Virus record (IMG/VR): IMGVR_UViG_3300033145_002376
Location: 1-35,000 of that record
Strand: one strand, 5' to 3'
DNA: 35,000 nucleotides
Origin: a virus
Shown: one piece after another, positions 8,840 through 17,238 of the stretch
Numbering within the stretch: position 1 is the first letter of the stretch
Layout of the letters: each line of letters opens with the position of its first letter
Made by a program: the position numbers and the translations under genes
Notes under the pieces: model-generated
Told to the model about the DNA's origin: nothing
What the model saw: only the letters and a program-made list of their open reading frames with translations
Database searches by the model: none

Positions 8840-9665
8840 TAATTTTATCGAGAAAATATCCGATAAAATTGTAAACATGATTAAAGGCTCACAATTAAGC
8901 GAAAAAGACAAAGAAGCTCGCTGGTATTATTTCATTAAAAGAACTGCTCCCCAGGAGAAGCGATTTGCAGGTGAGTTAACAAAACTTTTCCGTGATCAGG
9001 AGGGGGTGGTTTTAGCTAATCTTAAAAAAACTCCCAAAAGCCTTGTCAAGGGTGGTAGCGAGGATTTAATTAATCATTGGTTGCCACCCCGCAGGCAATG
9101 GGAATTGAAGTTCCAAGTAATAGGCGAGCCTTTTATTAGCCAAGCAGTAAAAACTACCGGGGAAGATGAGCTGGCAAGGTTAATCACTGGAGTAAGTTTT
9201 GATATGGAGAATCCCCGGGTTCAGAATTTCATTAAAAAACACACTTTTAAATTTAGCTTTGAGGTAAATGATACAACAATAAAACTTCTTAAAAAGGAAT
9301 TCAAAGAGGGGCTGGCAGCAGGCGAGGGGATACCCGATCTTCGCAAGCGAGTGCAAAAGGTATTTGGATTCTCGGAGAAATATAGGAATACAAGGATTGC
9401 GAGGACTGAAATTATTCGGGCTTCTAATTCGGGGGCAGAGGAAGCATATAGGCAATCGGGAGTAGTTGAGGGGAAAGAGTGGCTTGCAGAAATTGATCCG
9501 AGATGTTGTCCTCAATGTGAGGCAATGAATGGGAGGACAGCGGGGCTTGGTAAGTCTTTTAATATTACTGATATAGATTTAAATTTTGATTATACTGAGG
9601 GCGAGATGCCTTATCCGCCTCTCCATGTGCAATGCAGGTGTACCCTTCTCCCAATAGTAAGATAG
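8817..9665 (+). CDS. MuF-like head morphogenesis protein
   Basis: 282 residues, overlapping the portal gene by 23 bases. The C-terminal 90 residues hold the SPP1 gp7/Mu F signature: ARTEIIRASNSGAEEAY, then DPRCCPQCEAMNGRT, then YPPLHVQCRCTLLP, with paired Cys that may bind zinc. Such minor head proteins bind the portal and aid assembly or DNA exit. No toxin domain is fused C-terminally, unlike some MuF proteins. The gene order portal, MuF, protease, capsid is the standard one. Confidence 0.9.
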   Translation: MLHLLQSNNFIEKISDKIVNMIKGSQLSEKDKEARWYYFIKRTAPQEKRFAGELTKLFRDQEGVVLANLKKTPKSLVKGGSEDLINHWLPPRRQWELKFQVIGEPFISQAVKTTGEDELARLITGVSFDMENPRVQNFIKKHTFKFSFEVNDTTIKLLKKEFKEGLAAGEGIPDLRKRVQKVFGFSEKYRNTRIARTEIIRASNSGAEEAYRQSGVVEGKEWLAEIDPRCCPQCEAMNGRTAGLGKSFNITDIDLNFDYTEGEMPYPPLHVQCRCTLLPIVR

Positions 9666-9689
9666 CAATATTATAGAGGTGAAATTTAT

Positions 9690-11336
9690 ATGGATAAAAT
9701 AGTGAAAGATTTAGTAACTCAGCGATTAAGGCTTAAAGACATATATCCCGAAAAAGCTGATAGTCTAGCTAGGGAATATAATCTTAAGGCTGACGAGGTA
9801 GAGCTAATTCGTAAGGGAGTAATTGCGGAGAAATCAGAGGTAGATAAAGATGAGAGAGCAATAATCAATTACATCTCAACTGATGTAAAAGATAGGGATA
9901 ATGAGATATTGGAACACAATGGAGTTATCTTGTCAGATTATAGGAAAAATCCTATCGTTCCCTGGGCACATGATTACAGGGGATTACCTATCGGGAAGAA
10001 TATTTGGATAAAGAAAGATAAAAAGGGATTAATTGCGAAAACAGTATTCCTTAAACATCAATTTGCTGATGAGGTTTATCAACTATACACCGAAGATGTG
10101 GCTGGAACGGGCCCGGCAATGAAGGCATGGTCGGTGGGATTTATTCCGCTGGAGTGGGAAGGTGATATAGATGAAGATGAGCCTAAACGAGGAGAAAGGG
10201 ATACAAGACTGAAACGAAGATATAAAAAATGGCTATTGCTTGAGTATTCGGCTGTACCAGTTCCTTCTAATCCTGAAGCTCTGACGCTAATGATAGAGAA
10301 GGGCTTAATCAAGTCAACCAAACTCAAAGATATGTTAGCGGATATTATCCATAAGCCCGAGGAGACTGAAACTACTATTCGAATCCCGGTAAGAAAATGC
10401 GATGTAACAGCTACCATTACTATATCCGAAAAAGAAGGGATAAAGGCTTTATATTGTGGCAAAATAAAGAAAGTGCGGACATACATATTTGATAAGAAGA
10501 AAGGGTGGACCCTTGAGAGGGCTAAAAAGTGGGTAGCTGAACACGATAGTGGCAAATCTATAAAACTAATAGGTGAAGATGAAATGATAAAAGGTGTAAT
10601 TCCATATCGCGATACCGGTAAGGCTCCCGAGGATACTCCCTGGGATGGCCCAAAGGAAGTCAGAGAAGCCAAAGTTAGTGATCTTAAAATAATGTGTGCT
10701 TGGGTGGATCCTGAACACACTGACATTAAAGGTGGATATAAATTGCCACATCACCAGGCGAAGGGACATAAAGTTGTGTGGCGTGGCGTAGCTAATTCTA
10801 TGGCGGTATTATTCGGTGCAAGGGGTGGAGTAGATGTACCGGGCGGAGATAGAAGGGGAATTTATAATCATCTTTCAAAACACTATAAGCAATTTGATAA
10901 AACTCCTCCTGAGTTCAGAGAATATACAACGGAGGAATTAAAAGAGATGTTCCCTGAGGTGTATGCAGAACAAAGATTAGCAGAAGTACATAATAATATA
11001 CTTCTCGAAAGAATAGATGAGCTTGCTAATGAGGTTAAAGCCCTCAAGGAAGGCCGAGTCCTCTCCGAGAAGAACCGCAAACTGGTAAAGCAGTGTGCTG
11101 ATATGCTTATAGAACTTTATAATGCGACCGAGCCAGAACCTAAGGAGGGTGTGGGATTAGAGAATATTGATATGAGAGAACTCAAGAAAGAAGAAATAGA
11201 TATAGACCCCGAGGAATTAACTAAAGTCATTAAAGGGGCTATAACCGAAATAATTGAGAAAATAAAACCCGAGCCTATCAATTATAAGAAAATTGCTCAG
11301 GAGATGATAGATAAAGCTAAAGGGAAAGTTGGTTAA
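9690..11336 (+). CDS. prohead protease with extra C-terminal domains
   Basis: 548 residues, far longer than a stand-alone HK97-type prohead protease (about 200). Residues 45-210 form the protease: His94 in VPWAHDYRG and Ser148 in AWSVGFIP are the likely catalytic pair, and LEYSAVPVPSNPEAL closes the domain. Residues about 234-290 are a small alpha/beta domain (GWTLERAKKWVAEH). Residues about 310-405 are a third domain with DTPWDGP, KLPHH and GGDRRGIYNHLSKHY, seen in other phage proteases. Residues from about 425 are helical and charged, plausibly an internal scaffold. It matures the procapsid by cleaving the capsid N-terminus. Confidence 0.9.
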   Translation: MDKIVKDLVTQRLRLKDIYPEKADSLAREYNLKADEVELIRKGVIAEKSEVDKDERAIINYISTDVKDRDNEILEHNGVILSDYRKNPIVPWAHDYRGLPIGKNIWIKKDKKGLIAKTVFLKHQFADEVYQLYTEDVAGTGPAMKAWSVGFIPLEWEGDIDEDEPKRGERDTRLKRRYKKWLLLEYSAVPVPSNPEALTLMIEKGLIKSTKLKDMLADIIHKPEETETTIRIPVRKCDVTATITISEKEGIKALYCGKIKKVRTYIFDKKKGWTLERAKKWVAEHDSGKSIKLIGEDEMIKGVIPYRDTGKAPEDTPWDGPKEVREAKVSDLKIMCAWVDPEHTDIKGGYKLPHHQAKGHKVVWRGVANSMAVLFGARGGVDVPGGDRRGIYNHLSKHYKQFDKTPPEFREYTTEELKEMFPEVYAEQRLAEVHNNILLERIDELANEVKALKEGRVLSEKNRKLVKQCADMLIELYNATEPEPKEGVGLENIDMRELKKEEIDIDPEELTKVIKGAITEIIEKIKPEPINYKKIAQEMIDKAKGKVG

Positions 11337-11487
11337 GATACACAAGGAACTACAAAAGAATCAGTCATCAGGTAATGTAAAGTAGTCGTAAGGAGATAGA
11401 TTTCAGAGCTATCAGGCGGGGAAATCATTACCGGAGATGTCGAGGAAATTGTAGTTACTTCTAAAATAAATATGAGGTGTAATAATA

Positions 11488-12744
11488 ATGACAGTAGAAG
11501 AGCTTAAAATTCTATTAGAAGATACTATTAAAACCGCTACCGATGCTATTGTTGCCGAGCAGGATAAAAAGAGAAAGGAAGAGCTGGAGAAATATAAGGG
11601 TGAAATGGAAGACCAGCTTGCCGAACTCAAAAAACCCGTTGGGAATAAACCAATCGGTGGGAATGATGGCGATGGTAGCGATCCGAAAGGCGGATTTTAT
11701 AATTTTGCCGAGTTTGCCCAGGCAGTCGCTAGAGCTGAGAGAAATCCGAGAAATATCGATAAGAGGTTGGTAGCACTTGAGAGGAAGGCTGCTGGAGATG
11801 GATTAACGGAGCTGGTGGATAGTGAGGGAGGCTTCATAGTCCCTACCGAGTTCCGAGCCCAGTTGCTCAAATTGGCAGAGGAAAAATCCAACCTTATGGC
11901 TCGCTGTATGGATGTTCCTATGGCGACCAATTCTATCCAGATGCCTTATATTAAGGGAGTGGATAGGAGTGGCGGATATATCCACGGAGCAATTAAGCTT
12001 TACTGGATAGCCGAGGAGGGAGTGAAAACTGAAACCAAACCCAAATTTGGGATGGTTACTTTGAATTTACATGAGTTAGCAGGTCTTGCTTATACTTCAA
12101 ATCAGATATTAGAGGACTCTCCTGTTAGTTTGGAGCCTCTTTTAACCGATTGTTTCAGTGATGCTTTTGCCTGGACGATGGATAATGTTCTTTTGAATGG
12201 GACGGGTGCGGGCCAGCCCCTTGGGATATTGAATGCTCCTTGTCTTGTAACTGTAGCAGCAGAAGCTGAGCAGGCAGCTAATACCATTATTTACGAGAAT
12301 ATCGTAAAGATGGAGGCTCGCTTACTTGCTGAATCTGAGAAAAATGCCATTTATTTGGCTAATAAGGATACGTTCCCTCAACTCGCAACTATGAGCTTGG
12401 CAGTTGGAACTGGTGGAGTGCCCGTTTATCTTCCCGCTGGTGCAGCTTCAGGTAAACCTTATAAGACTCTTATGGGACGACCCTTAATCTTCACCGAGCA
12501 TTGCCAGACACTGGGAACTAAAGGTGATATTTACTTGGCTGATTTCTCTCAGTATTTGCTTGGCCAGAAGAAAGGAAGAGGAATTAAGGCTGATTCCAGT
12601 ATACATTTGAAATTTGATTACGATCAAACGGCATTCCGTTTTACATTTCGTGTAGATGGACAACCCTGGCTACCGAGTGCAATAACTCCTCGGTATAGCT
12701 CAGATACTTTGAGTCCGTTTATCGCTATCGCTGCTCGTACATAA
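11488..12744 (+). CDS. major capsid protein, HK97 fold
   Basis: 418 residues. Residues 1-50 form a charged coiled-coil delta domain removed by the protease in relatives; a Gly-rich linker follows. SEGGFIVPTEFR at 112-123 opens the mature HK97-fold body, and VLLNGTGAGQPLGILN is the family's P-domain motif. A good SD (GAGGTG) precedes ATG 11488. The 150-bp gap upstream (11337-11487) holds no gene I can support. A GC-rich hairpin follows the stop. Confidence 0.95.
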   Translation: MTVEELKILLEDTIKTATDAIVAEQDKKRKEELEKYKGEMEDQLAELKKPVGNKPIGGNDGDGSDPKGGFYNFAEFAQAVARAERNPRNIDKRLVALERKAAGDGLTELVDSEGGFIVPTEFRAQLLKLAEEKSNLMARCMDVPMATNSIQMPYIKGVDRSGGYIHGAIKLYWIAEEGVKTETKPKFGMVTLNLHELAGLAYTSNQILEDSPVSLEPLLTDCFSDAFAWTMDNVLLNGTGAGQPLGILNAPCLVTVAAEAEQAANTIIYENIVKMEARLLAESEKNAIYLANKDTFPQLATMSLAVGTGGVPVYLPAGAASGKPYKTLMGRPLIFTEHCQTLGTKGDIYLADFSQYLLGQKKGRGIKADSSIHLKFDYDQTAFRFTFRVDGQPWLPSAITPRYSSDTLSPFIAIAART

Positions 12745-12754
12745 GGATAATGTC

Positions 12755-12784
12755 GTGGGGATATAGCTTTGGTTATATCCCCAC
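12755..12784 (+). terminator. 11-bp hairpin after the capsid gene
   Basis: GTGGGGATATA (12755-12765) pairs perfectly with TATATCCCCAC (12774-12784), loop 8 nt. There is no T-run (ATAAAA follows), so it is more likely a weak terminator or mRNA 3'-end stabiliser for the abundant capsid transcript. Confidence 0.6.
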
Positions 12785-12811
12785 ATAAAAACTAAATTGA
12801 GGTGAATTTAA

Positions 12812-13300
12812 ATGATCTTAAGTGAGAGGTTGAAAGTTGTAAATGGATTGCCACCTAAGGCAGATGCTTTTGCAGCGGCAGCTAACCTGACCGATATAGT
12901 CAGTTTGAAGAACTACAAGTATGCCACATTTATCATCCTGACTGGAGCTTCGGTAAACAACGATTCAGTGTTTTCAGTAGTGGCAGGGGAAACGGTTGAT
13001 GGGACAGTAGACCAAACAGTTCCGTTTAAATATCGGAAATGTGTATCGGGTGATACCTTCGGAGATTTGACTGATGTAGCGGCGGGTGGCACGGTGGCTT
13101 TAACTGCTTCCAAAGCCAATGAAATGCTGATTATCGAGGTGGACGCCGACGCAGTGGAAGAGGCACATCCTGGGTATGATTGTGTTGGGTTGAAAGTGGC
13201 TGATGGAAGTAATGTAGCTGCACAATATGGAGCTATTGCTATAGTTCTGAGTGGAGCACGACACGCTGATGCGGCTCAACCCAGTAGTATTATAGACTGA
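12812..13300 (+). CDS. putative head decoration/minor structural protein
   Basis: 162 residues directly after the capsid gene, with its own SD (GAGGTG). The composition is typical of a beta-rich virion protein: Ala/Val/Thr/Gly-rich, few charged helices. The position between major capsid and head-fibre-like genes suggests a decoration or capsid-stabilising role, but I recognise no definite family. It is flanked by hairpins on both sides, as expected for a separately tuned, abundant product. Confidence 0.55.
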   Translation: MILSERLKVVNGLPPKADAFAAAANLTDIVSLKNYKYATFIILTGASVNNDSVFSVVAGETVDGTVDQTVPFKYRKCVSGDTFGDLTDVAAGGTVALTASKANEMLIIEVDADAVEEAHPGYDCVGLKVADGSNVAAQYGAIAIVLSGARHADAAQPSSIID

Positions 13301-13309
13301 TAAAACCCG

Positions 13310-13345
13310 GAGGGGGGGAGCGTAGATTTCCTCCCCCTCTTTAAA
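13310..13345 (+). terminator. GC-rich hairpin with short T stretch
   Basis: GAGGGGG (13310-13316) pairs with CCCCCTC (13333-13339), with partial pairing inside, followed by TTTAAATT. It is a probable intrinsic terminator or attenuator after the putative decoration gene. Confidence 0.6.
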
Positions 13346-13358
13346 TTAGGAAACAATA

Positions 13359-14045
13359 ATGTTTGAAAAAGGGCATCCACAATATAATACAGGAAGAACC
13401 CATTTTAAGAAAGGCCACAATCCTTGGAACGGGGGACTTTCTAAAGAATTGGATGAAAGGATAGCAAAAATTGGCAATAGGACAAAAGGCCGAATTGCTT
13501 GGAACAAAGGATTAACCAAAGAAAAGGATATAAGGATAAAAGGGTATAGTGAAAGTTGTAGTAAGACTAAAAAGGGGACTCATTTAGGTAAGGATAATCC
13601 TTTCTTTGGTAAGCACCATACGGAGAAAACAAAGGAAAAGATGAGGGAGGCTCTTAAAGGACGTTCTGCTTGGAATAAAGGGTTAAAGGGAAATTATCCA
13701 TCAGAATATTCTAAGAAAAGTTTACGACGTAGAATTCCAAGTTCCCTTGAGGAAAAATTCCAGGATATAGTTGATAAATATAGTTTGCCTTACAGGTATG
13801 TTGGTAATGGAAAGTTTTTTATAGAAAACCTTAATCCAGACTTTATTAACACCAACAGCGAAAAGATAGCGATTGAGGTTTACGCCAGATATTACAAATT
13901 AAGAAATAGTGTAAGCATAAAGGAATGGAAAGAAAAAAGAAGTAAGATATTCGGAGAATATGGTTGGAAAGTTATTTACTTTGATGAGACAGAAGTCACT
14001 GAAAGTAATGTCTTAAAATGCTTAGGAGTGAGAATTGAAAATTAA
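13359..14045 (+). CDS. probable homing endonuclease (NUMOD3 repeats + Vsr/PD-(D/E)XK-like domain)
   Basis: 228 residues. The N-terminal half has repeated NUMOD3-like DNA-binding motifs: NPWNGGLSKE, AWNKGLTKE, NPFFGKHHTEKTKEKM and SAWNKGL. The C-terminal half has a nuclease-like core with NPDFIN and then KIAIEVYA, resembling the acidic residues of Vsr-like or PD-(D/E)XK enzymes, and ends YGWKVIYFDE. It sits alone between virion genes, as free-standing homing endonuclease genes do. The ribosome binding site of the next small gene lies in its 3' end. Catalytic assignment is inferred. Confidence 0.75.
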   Translation: MFEKGHPQYNTGRTHFKKGHNPWNGGLSKELDERIAKIGNRTKGRIAWNKGLTKEKDIRIKGYSESCSKTKKGTHLGKDNPFFGKHHTEKTKEKMREALKGRSAWNKGLKGNYPSEYSKKSLRRRIPSSLEEKFQDIVDKYSLPYRYVGNGKFFIENLNPDFINTNSEKIAIEVYARYYKLRNSVSIKEWKEKRSKIFGEYGWKVIYFDETEVTESNVLKCLGVRIEN

Positions 14046-14202
14046 ACTTTTACACGAGTGGATGTCTAACAAAAAAGGGGCTACGCTGAATTTGATTGAT
14101 AGCGTAGCCCAAACCCTCATAGATAGAGGAATAGCTAAAAAAGTTAAGGAGGTTGGAAGACCTCCAAAAGATAAAATGATTAAACGAGCAAAAAATAAAT
14201 AG
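14035..14202 (+). CDS. small phage protein, 55 aa
   Basis: TTG 14035, AGGAG at 14024-14028 (spacing 6), ends at TAG 14200-14202. The protein opens MKIKLLHEWMSNKKGATLNL and continues with AQTLIDRGIAKKV. This is the pattern of short phage structural-region proteins with a KxGD-type turn followed by an 'A..LI..GIA' helix. The C-terminus is basic with GRPPKDK. It overlaps the endonuclease gene by 11 bases and contains a 10-bp inverted repeat. Function unknown. Confidence 0.6.
   Translation: MKIKLLHEWMSNKKGATLNLIDSVAQTLIDRGIAKKVKEVGRPPKDKMIKRAKNK
14078..14110 (-). terminator. 10-bp inverted repeat; terminator-like on the minus strand
   Basis: GGGCTACGCT (14078-14087) pairs perfectly with AGCGTAGCCC (14101-14110), loop 13 nt. 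Six A precede it on the + strand, so on the minus strand the hairpin is followed by a T-run, as in an intrinsic terminator. It lies inside the 55-aa gene. It may block antisense transcription or be part of a recombination or homing target. Confidence 0.45.
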
Positions 14203-14250
14203 CAGAACCACTGCTAAATTAAACGCTATAAGCGTATGGAGGTGGAATAA

Positions 14251-14505
14251 ATGCCAGTAACAAAAATAAAATCAAAATGGGTAAGTGGAAATTTAGTATT
14301 TTATCACGGAACTACTGACATTTTATCTATTGAGTCAGACGGGACAATAGATATTAAAGTAGCAGGAAAATTTAAACTTGAAGGAGCCACATTTAAACAG
14401 GCAGCACAGGCAGATTCAACAGCGGCTGATGTAGATGGATTGAAAACTGACTTCAATTCCTTATTAGCAAAATTGAGGTTAGCTAAAATATTAGCAACAG
14501 AATAA
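14251..14505 (+). CDS. head fibre-like protein
   Basis: 84 residues with SD GGAGG before ATG 14251. The N-terminal part is a short beta repeat (GNLVFYHGTTDILSIESDG). The C-terminal segment FKQAAQADSTAADVDGLKTD then NSLLAKLRLAKI matches the trimerising C-terminal motif of phage head fibre proteins (Phage_fiber_2-like). It probably decorates the capsid surface. Position after capsid genes agrees. Confidence 0.65.
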   Translation: MPVTKIKSKWVSGNLVFYHGTTDILSIESDGTIDIKVAGKFKLEGATFKQAAQADSTAADVDGLKTDFNSLLAKLRLAKILATE

Positions 14506-14511
14506 CTTATA

Positions 14512-14534
14512 GGGCGGGCCGATAAGACCCGCCC
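14512..14534 (+). terminator. GC hairpin after head fibre-like gene
   Basis: GGGCGGG (14512-14518) pairs with CCCGCCC (14528-14534), 9-nt loop, followed by ATTAAGGAGG, so only a very short T/A stretch. It probably tunes transcript levels rather than stopping transcription fully; the SD of the next gene follows at once. Confidence 0.55.
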
Positions 14535-14552
14535 ATTAAGGAGGAATAAATT

Positions 14553-15341
14553 ATGGCAGGTTCACTTAGTGATTTTGCGGAATTAGAGTTATTAGACCAC
14601 GTTCTTAAGGTAGGAGAATATACTCCCCCCACTCACATTTATGTTGCACTTTCAACTGCTGACCCAGGGGAAAGTGGAGCTGGTATATCTGAACCAGGAG
14701 TTGGAGGTTATGCGCGGGTTCAACATGATAGCTGGGATGCTGCAACGGGCAGAGCAACAGAAAACACAGGGACAGTTACATTTCCGGAGGCAACGGCAAA
14801 CTGGGGAACAATAACACATTTTGCTCTGTTTGACGATCCCAATGCAGGAAATATGCTTGCCTATGGAGAGCTCGTAGCAAGCAAAACTATCAATACGGGA
14901 GATAATGCTTCCTTTGCTGATGGGGCTATAAATGCTTCGTTTAGTGCTGGAGGAATAAGTGATTATTTAGCTAACAAATTACTCGACCATTTATTCAAAG
15001 TTGGTGCTTATGATGTGCCAGCAAATATTTATGTAGCTTTGTGTACTGCAGCTATTAGTGATTCCGATACTGGAACTACCATTACAGAGCCAGCTTCTAA
15101 TTATGCAAGAAAGCAGTTTAACACTTGGAATACAGCTGCAGCAGGGGCAACTTCTAATAATGGGGCGATTACTTTCGTTCAAGCGACTGATTCCTGGGGC
15201 ACAATTACGCATTTCTGTTTGGTAGATGCTTCAACCGCTGGAAATCTCCTTTTGTATGCAGAAGCGGAAACCCCAAAGGCAGTGGGGAATGGTGATACGG
15301 TAGAGTTTGCTGATACTGCTTTAGCCATTACTTTGACATAG
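14553..15341 (+). CDS. virion protein with internal tandem duplication
   Basis: 262 residues in two homologous halves. Half 1 begins LSDFAELELLDHVLKVG and half 2 (from about residue 134) begins ISDYLANKLLDHLFKVG; each continues with HIYVALSTA or NIYVALCTA, a YAR segment, and WGTITHFALFDD or WGTITHFCLVDA. This domain occurs as a single copy in many phage structural proteins found near head and tail genes. Here it is fused head to tail. The exact place in the virion is unknown; a surface or tail-associated role is likely. Confidence 0.7.
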   Translation: MAGSLSDFAELELLDHVLKVGEYTPPTHIYVALSTADPGESGAGISEPGVGGYARVQHDSWDAATGRATENTGTVTFPEATANWGTITHFALFDDPNAGNMLAYGELVASKTINTGDNASFADGAINASFSAGGISDYLANKLLDHLFKVGAYDVPANIYVALCTAAISDSDTGTTITEPASNYARKQFNTWNTAAAGATSNNGAITFVQATDSWGTITHFCLVDASTAGNLLLYAEAETPKAVGNGDTVEFADTALAITLT

Positions 15342-15350
15342 GAGTAGATA

Positions 15351-15635
15351 ATGATAGCAAAAATTAAGATACAACGCAATCAAATTCATCACTGGATAGA
15401 TGTCCTGGTTGAGGGCGGAGGGACTAAGGAAGTTTTGGAATTTGGAATGAGTCTTCCTGATTATCCAGATTTACCCACTTATGGAATGAGGGTTGATTTT
15501 CCTATAACCAAGGATAAAGTTCTTTCTCAGATAAAGGATAGATTATCAGTAATAAAAGCACAAATACAGCGAGATGCCCAAATTAGGCAACAGATTGAGG
15601 ATATGGGATACTTAGAATTCAGCGTTGAGGTGTAG
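15351..15635 (+). CDS. hypothetical protein
   Basis: 94 residues from ATG 15351. The N-terminal half is beta-like (HHWIDVLVEGG) and the C-terminal half a charged helix (SQIKDRLSVIKAQIQRDAQI). It is short, soluble and in the operon of accessory virion genes. No family recognised; an assembly factor or small tail-associated protein is possible. Confidence 0.55.
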   Translation: MIAKIKIQRNQIHHWIDVLVEGGGTKEVLEFGMSLPDYPDLPTYGMRVDFPITKDKVLSQIKDRLSVIKAQIQRDAQIRQQIEDMGYLEFSVEV

Positions 15636-15637
15636 AA

Positions 15638-16602
15638 ATGGGATGGGCATCTCCGACTGGACATAACGACCCTGATAACAAGTGGAAAGATGAGGCCAAT
15701 GCATATGATGGACAATTAGATACCTACGCTTACACACTGGTAGATGGCTATTATCTTGAATTACTTATAACCCAATAAACTGTGATAAAGTTCGAATATA
15801 TGTTCATCGGTATGTAAGCGATTGTGATTTGGCTATTGGTGTTTTTTATAGTGATGGTTGGCATGAAAAGTATAGTGGCACATTGGCAAATGATACCTGG
15901 ATAGAGATAGAAATTGGATCTACTGAAAATGTTTCAAAGGCTCGTATCAAAAGCAATTCAGGTGCGGGCACGTGGGCCCCTCATATTAAAGAATTTGAAT
16001 TTAACGAAGTCGCTGTTGGAGAAACTATTAACTTATCCGGGACATCGGCGGTTGCTTCTACTACTTCTGGCTCTTTAACAAGGGATAGAACTGAAACTTT
16101 ATCTGGAACAGTTACTATAACCTCATTAACTGCTGGTTCACTAACTCGTGGGAAAACTGAGGCACTAATTGGAACATCAGTCTTAATTACCACAACAAGT
16201 GGCTCTTTAACAAGGGGCAAAATAGAAATTCTGTCGGGGACATCGACTATTATAACAACAACAAGTGGTTCTTTAATTGTAACTTGGAATTTATCAGGGA
16301 CATCTGTCGTTGTATTATCAACAAGCAGTTCTTTGACCTGTGGTAAAATTGAGACTTTAGCTGGAACATTAAATTTAGTTACAGTAACCAGCGCTTCTTT
16401 AAGGCTTGCTAAATTATTAGCAGGGACAGTAAATGTAATTTCTATTTCATCGGGGGCCTTAACTCTCGGCAGAATTGAAATATTAGTTGGGACAATCCCT
16501 TTGATTACTACAGCTGGGGGTTCGCTTTCAATAGCAGGGAAAGGTCAGCCTTTTGCTTTACGAAAACGAGGTAGAGTTATTACTTTTGGAGGTTTAAATT
16601 AA
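15638..16602 (+). pseudogene. repeat-containing virion protein, split by a -1 frameshift
   Basis: Two frames encode one protein. ATG 15638 opens MGWASPTGHNDPDNKWKDEA and stops at TAA 15776-15778 after 46 residues. The continuation is in the -1 frame (INCDKVRIYVHRY...) and runs to 16602; a TTG at 15829 is only an internal codon. The join lies in ATAACCCAATAAAC: one extra C in the CCC run (15771-15773) restores a single frame. No canonical slippery heptamer is present, so a one-base deletion or sequence error is likelier than programmed shifting. The first part resembles a jelly-roll module of phage surface proteins; the second has eight 20-22-residue repeats. Confidence 0.7.
16033..16548 (+). 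repeat. Eight tandem 20-22-residue coding repeats
   Basis: The protein repeats are 22, 22, 22, 20, 22, 20, 22 and 22 residues long with consensus LSGTs-hydrophobic-TTTSGSLTRGKxEx. The alternating pattern suggests a beta-structural, possibly solenoid or fibrous, stalk. The copies have diverged at the DNA level, so the array is not newly expanded. Confidence 0.8.
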
Positions 16603-17238
16603 GTGGCATTTACAGGAGGTCAACCAGTCAAGAAGAATGTAGAGTTCTTATTGATAATTCCTATTTATGATAACGACGGGGATTTGGTAACTGGGGCGGC
16701 AGACTTGGACAGTAAGGTCTCAAAGAACGGTGGAGCTTTCATTGATTGCACCAACGAGGCGGTAGAGATAGGCTCAAGTGGAGTTTATAAATTAACTTTG
16801 ACAGCAACGGAAATGAATGCCGATGTAGTAGCAGTGATAACCAAAACTTCAACTGGGGACGCAAAGACAACTCTAACAGTTATCTACACTTCGGCATATC
16901 AGGTTGAGGCAATGAGAGGAACAGATAATGCGGCTACGGAAACCAAACAAGACATTATAGATACAGTGGTTGATGCGATAAAAGTTAAAACTGATACTTT
17001 GGGTGGAGCTGGAGCGATAATTTGGATTTACACCTTAACCGATGCTGATACGGGAAATCCAATTGCCGATGCGGATGTCTGGATAACGAGTGATTTGGCT
17101 GGAACTAATATAATAGCATCGGGTAAAACAAATCAAGAGGGTAAAGTTACGTTCTATTTAGATGCAGGTACAGTTTACGTTTGGCGACAAAAAAGTGGCT
17201 GGGATTTTGACAATCCAGATGTGGAGGTGATTTCATAA
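16603..17238 (+). CDS. virion-associated protein with Ig/CarD-like C-terminal domain
   Basis: 211 residues from GTG 16603 with GGAGG about 10 bases upstream. Residues 1-95 form a beta domain (VSKNGGAFIDCTN, GVYKLTLTATEM) common in phage structural proteins. A helical segment follows (ATETKQDIIDTVVDAIKVKTD). Residues 140-211 resemble a carboxypeptidase-regulatory-like beta sandwich (TDADTGNPIADADVWITSD, GKVTFYLDAGTVYVW). It probably belongs to a fibre or adhesive structure on the virion surface. Confidence 0.65.
   Translation: MAFTGGQPVKKNVEFLLIIPIYDNDGDLVTGAADLDSKVSKNGGAFIDCTNEAVEIGSSGVYKLTLTATEMNADVVAVITKTSTGDAKTTLTVIYTSAYQVEAMRGTDNAATETKQDIIDTVVDAIKVKTDTLGGAGAIIWIYTLTDADTGNPIADADVWITSDLAGTNIIASGKTNQEGKVTFYLDAGTVYVWRQKSGWDFDNPDVEVIS

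Noticed and set aside
10079-10726. 215-aa minus-strand frame in the protease gene
   Set aside because: Opposite a strongly supported gene, with Ser-rich low-complexity translation and no recognised motif.
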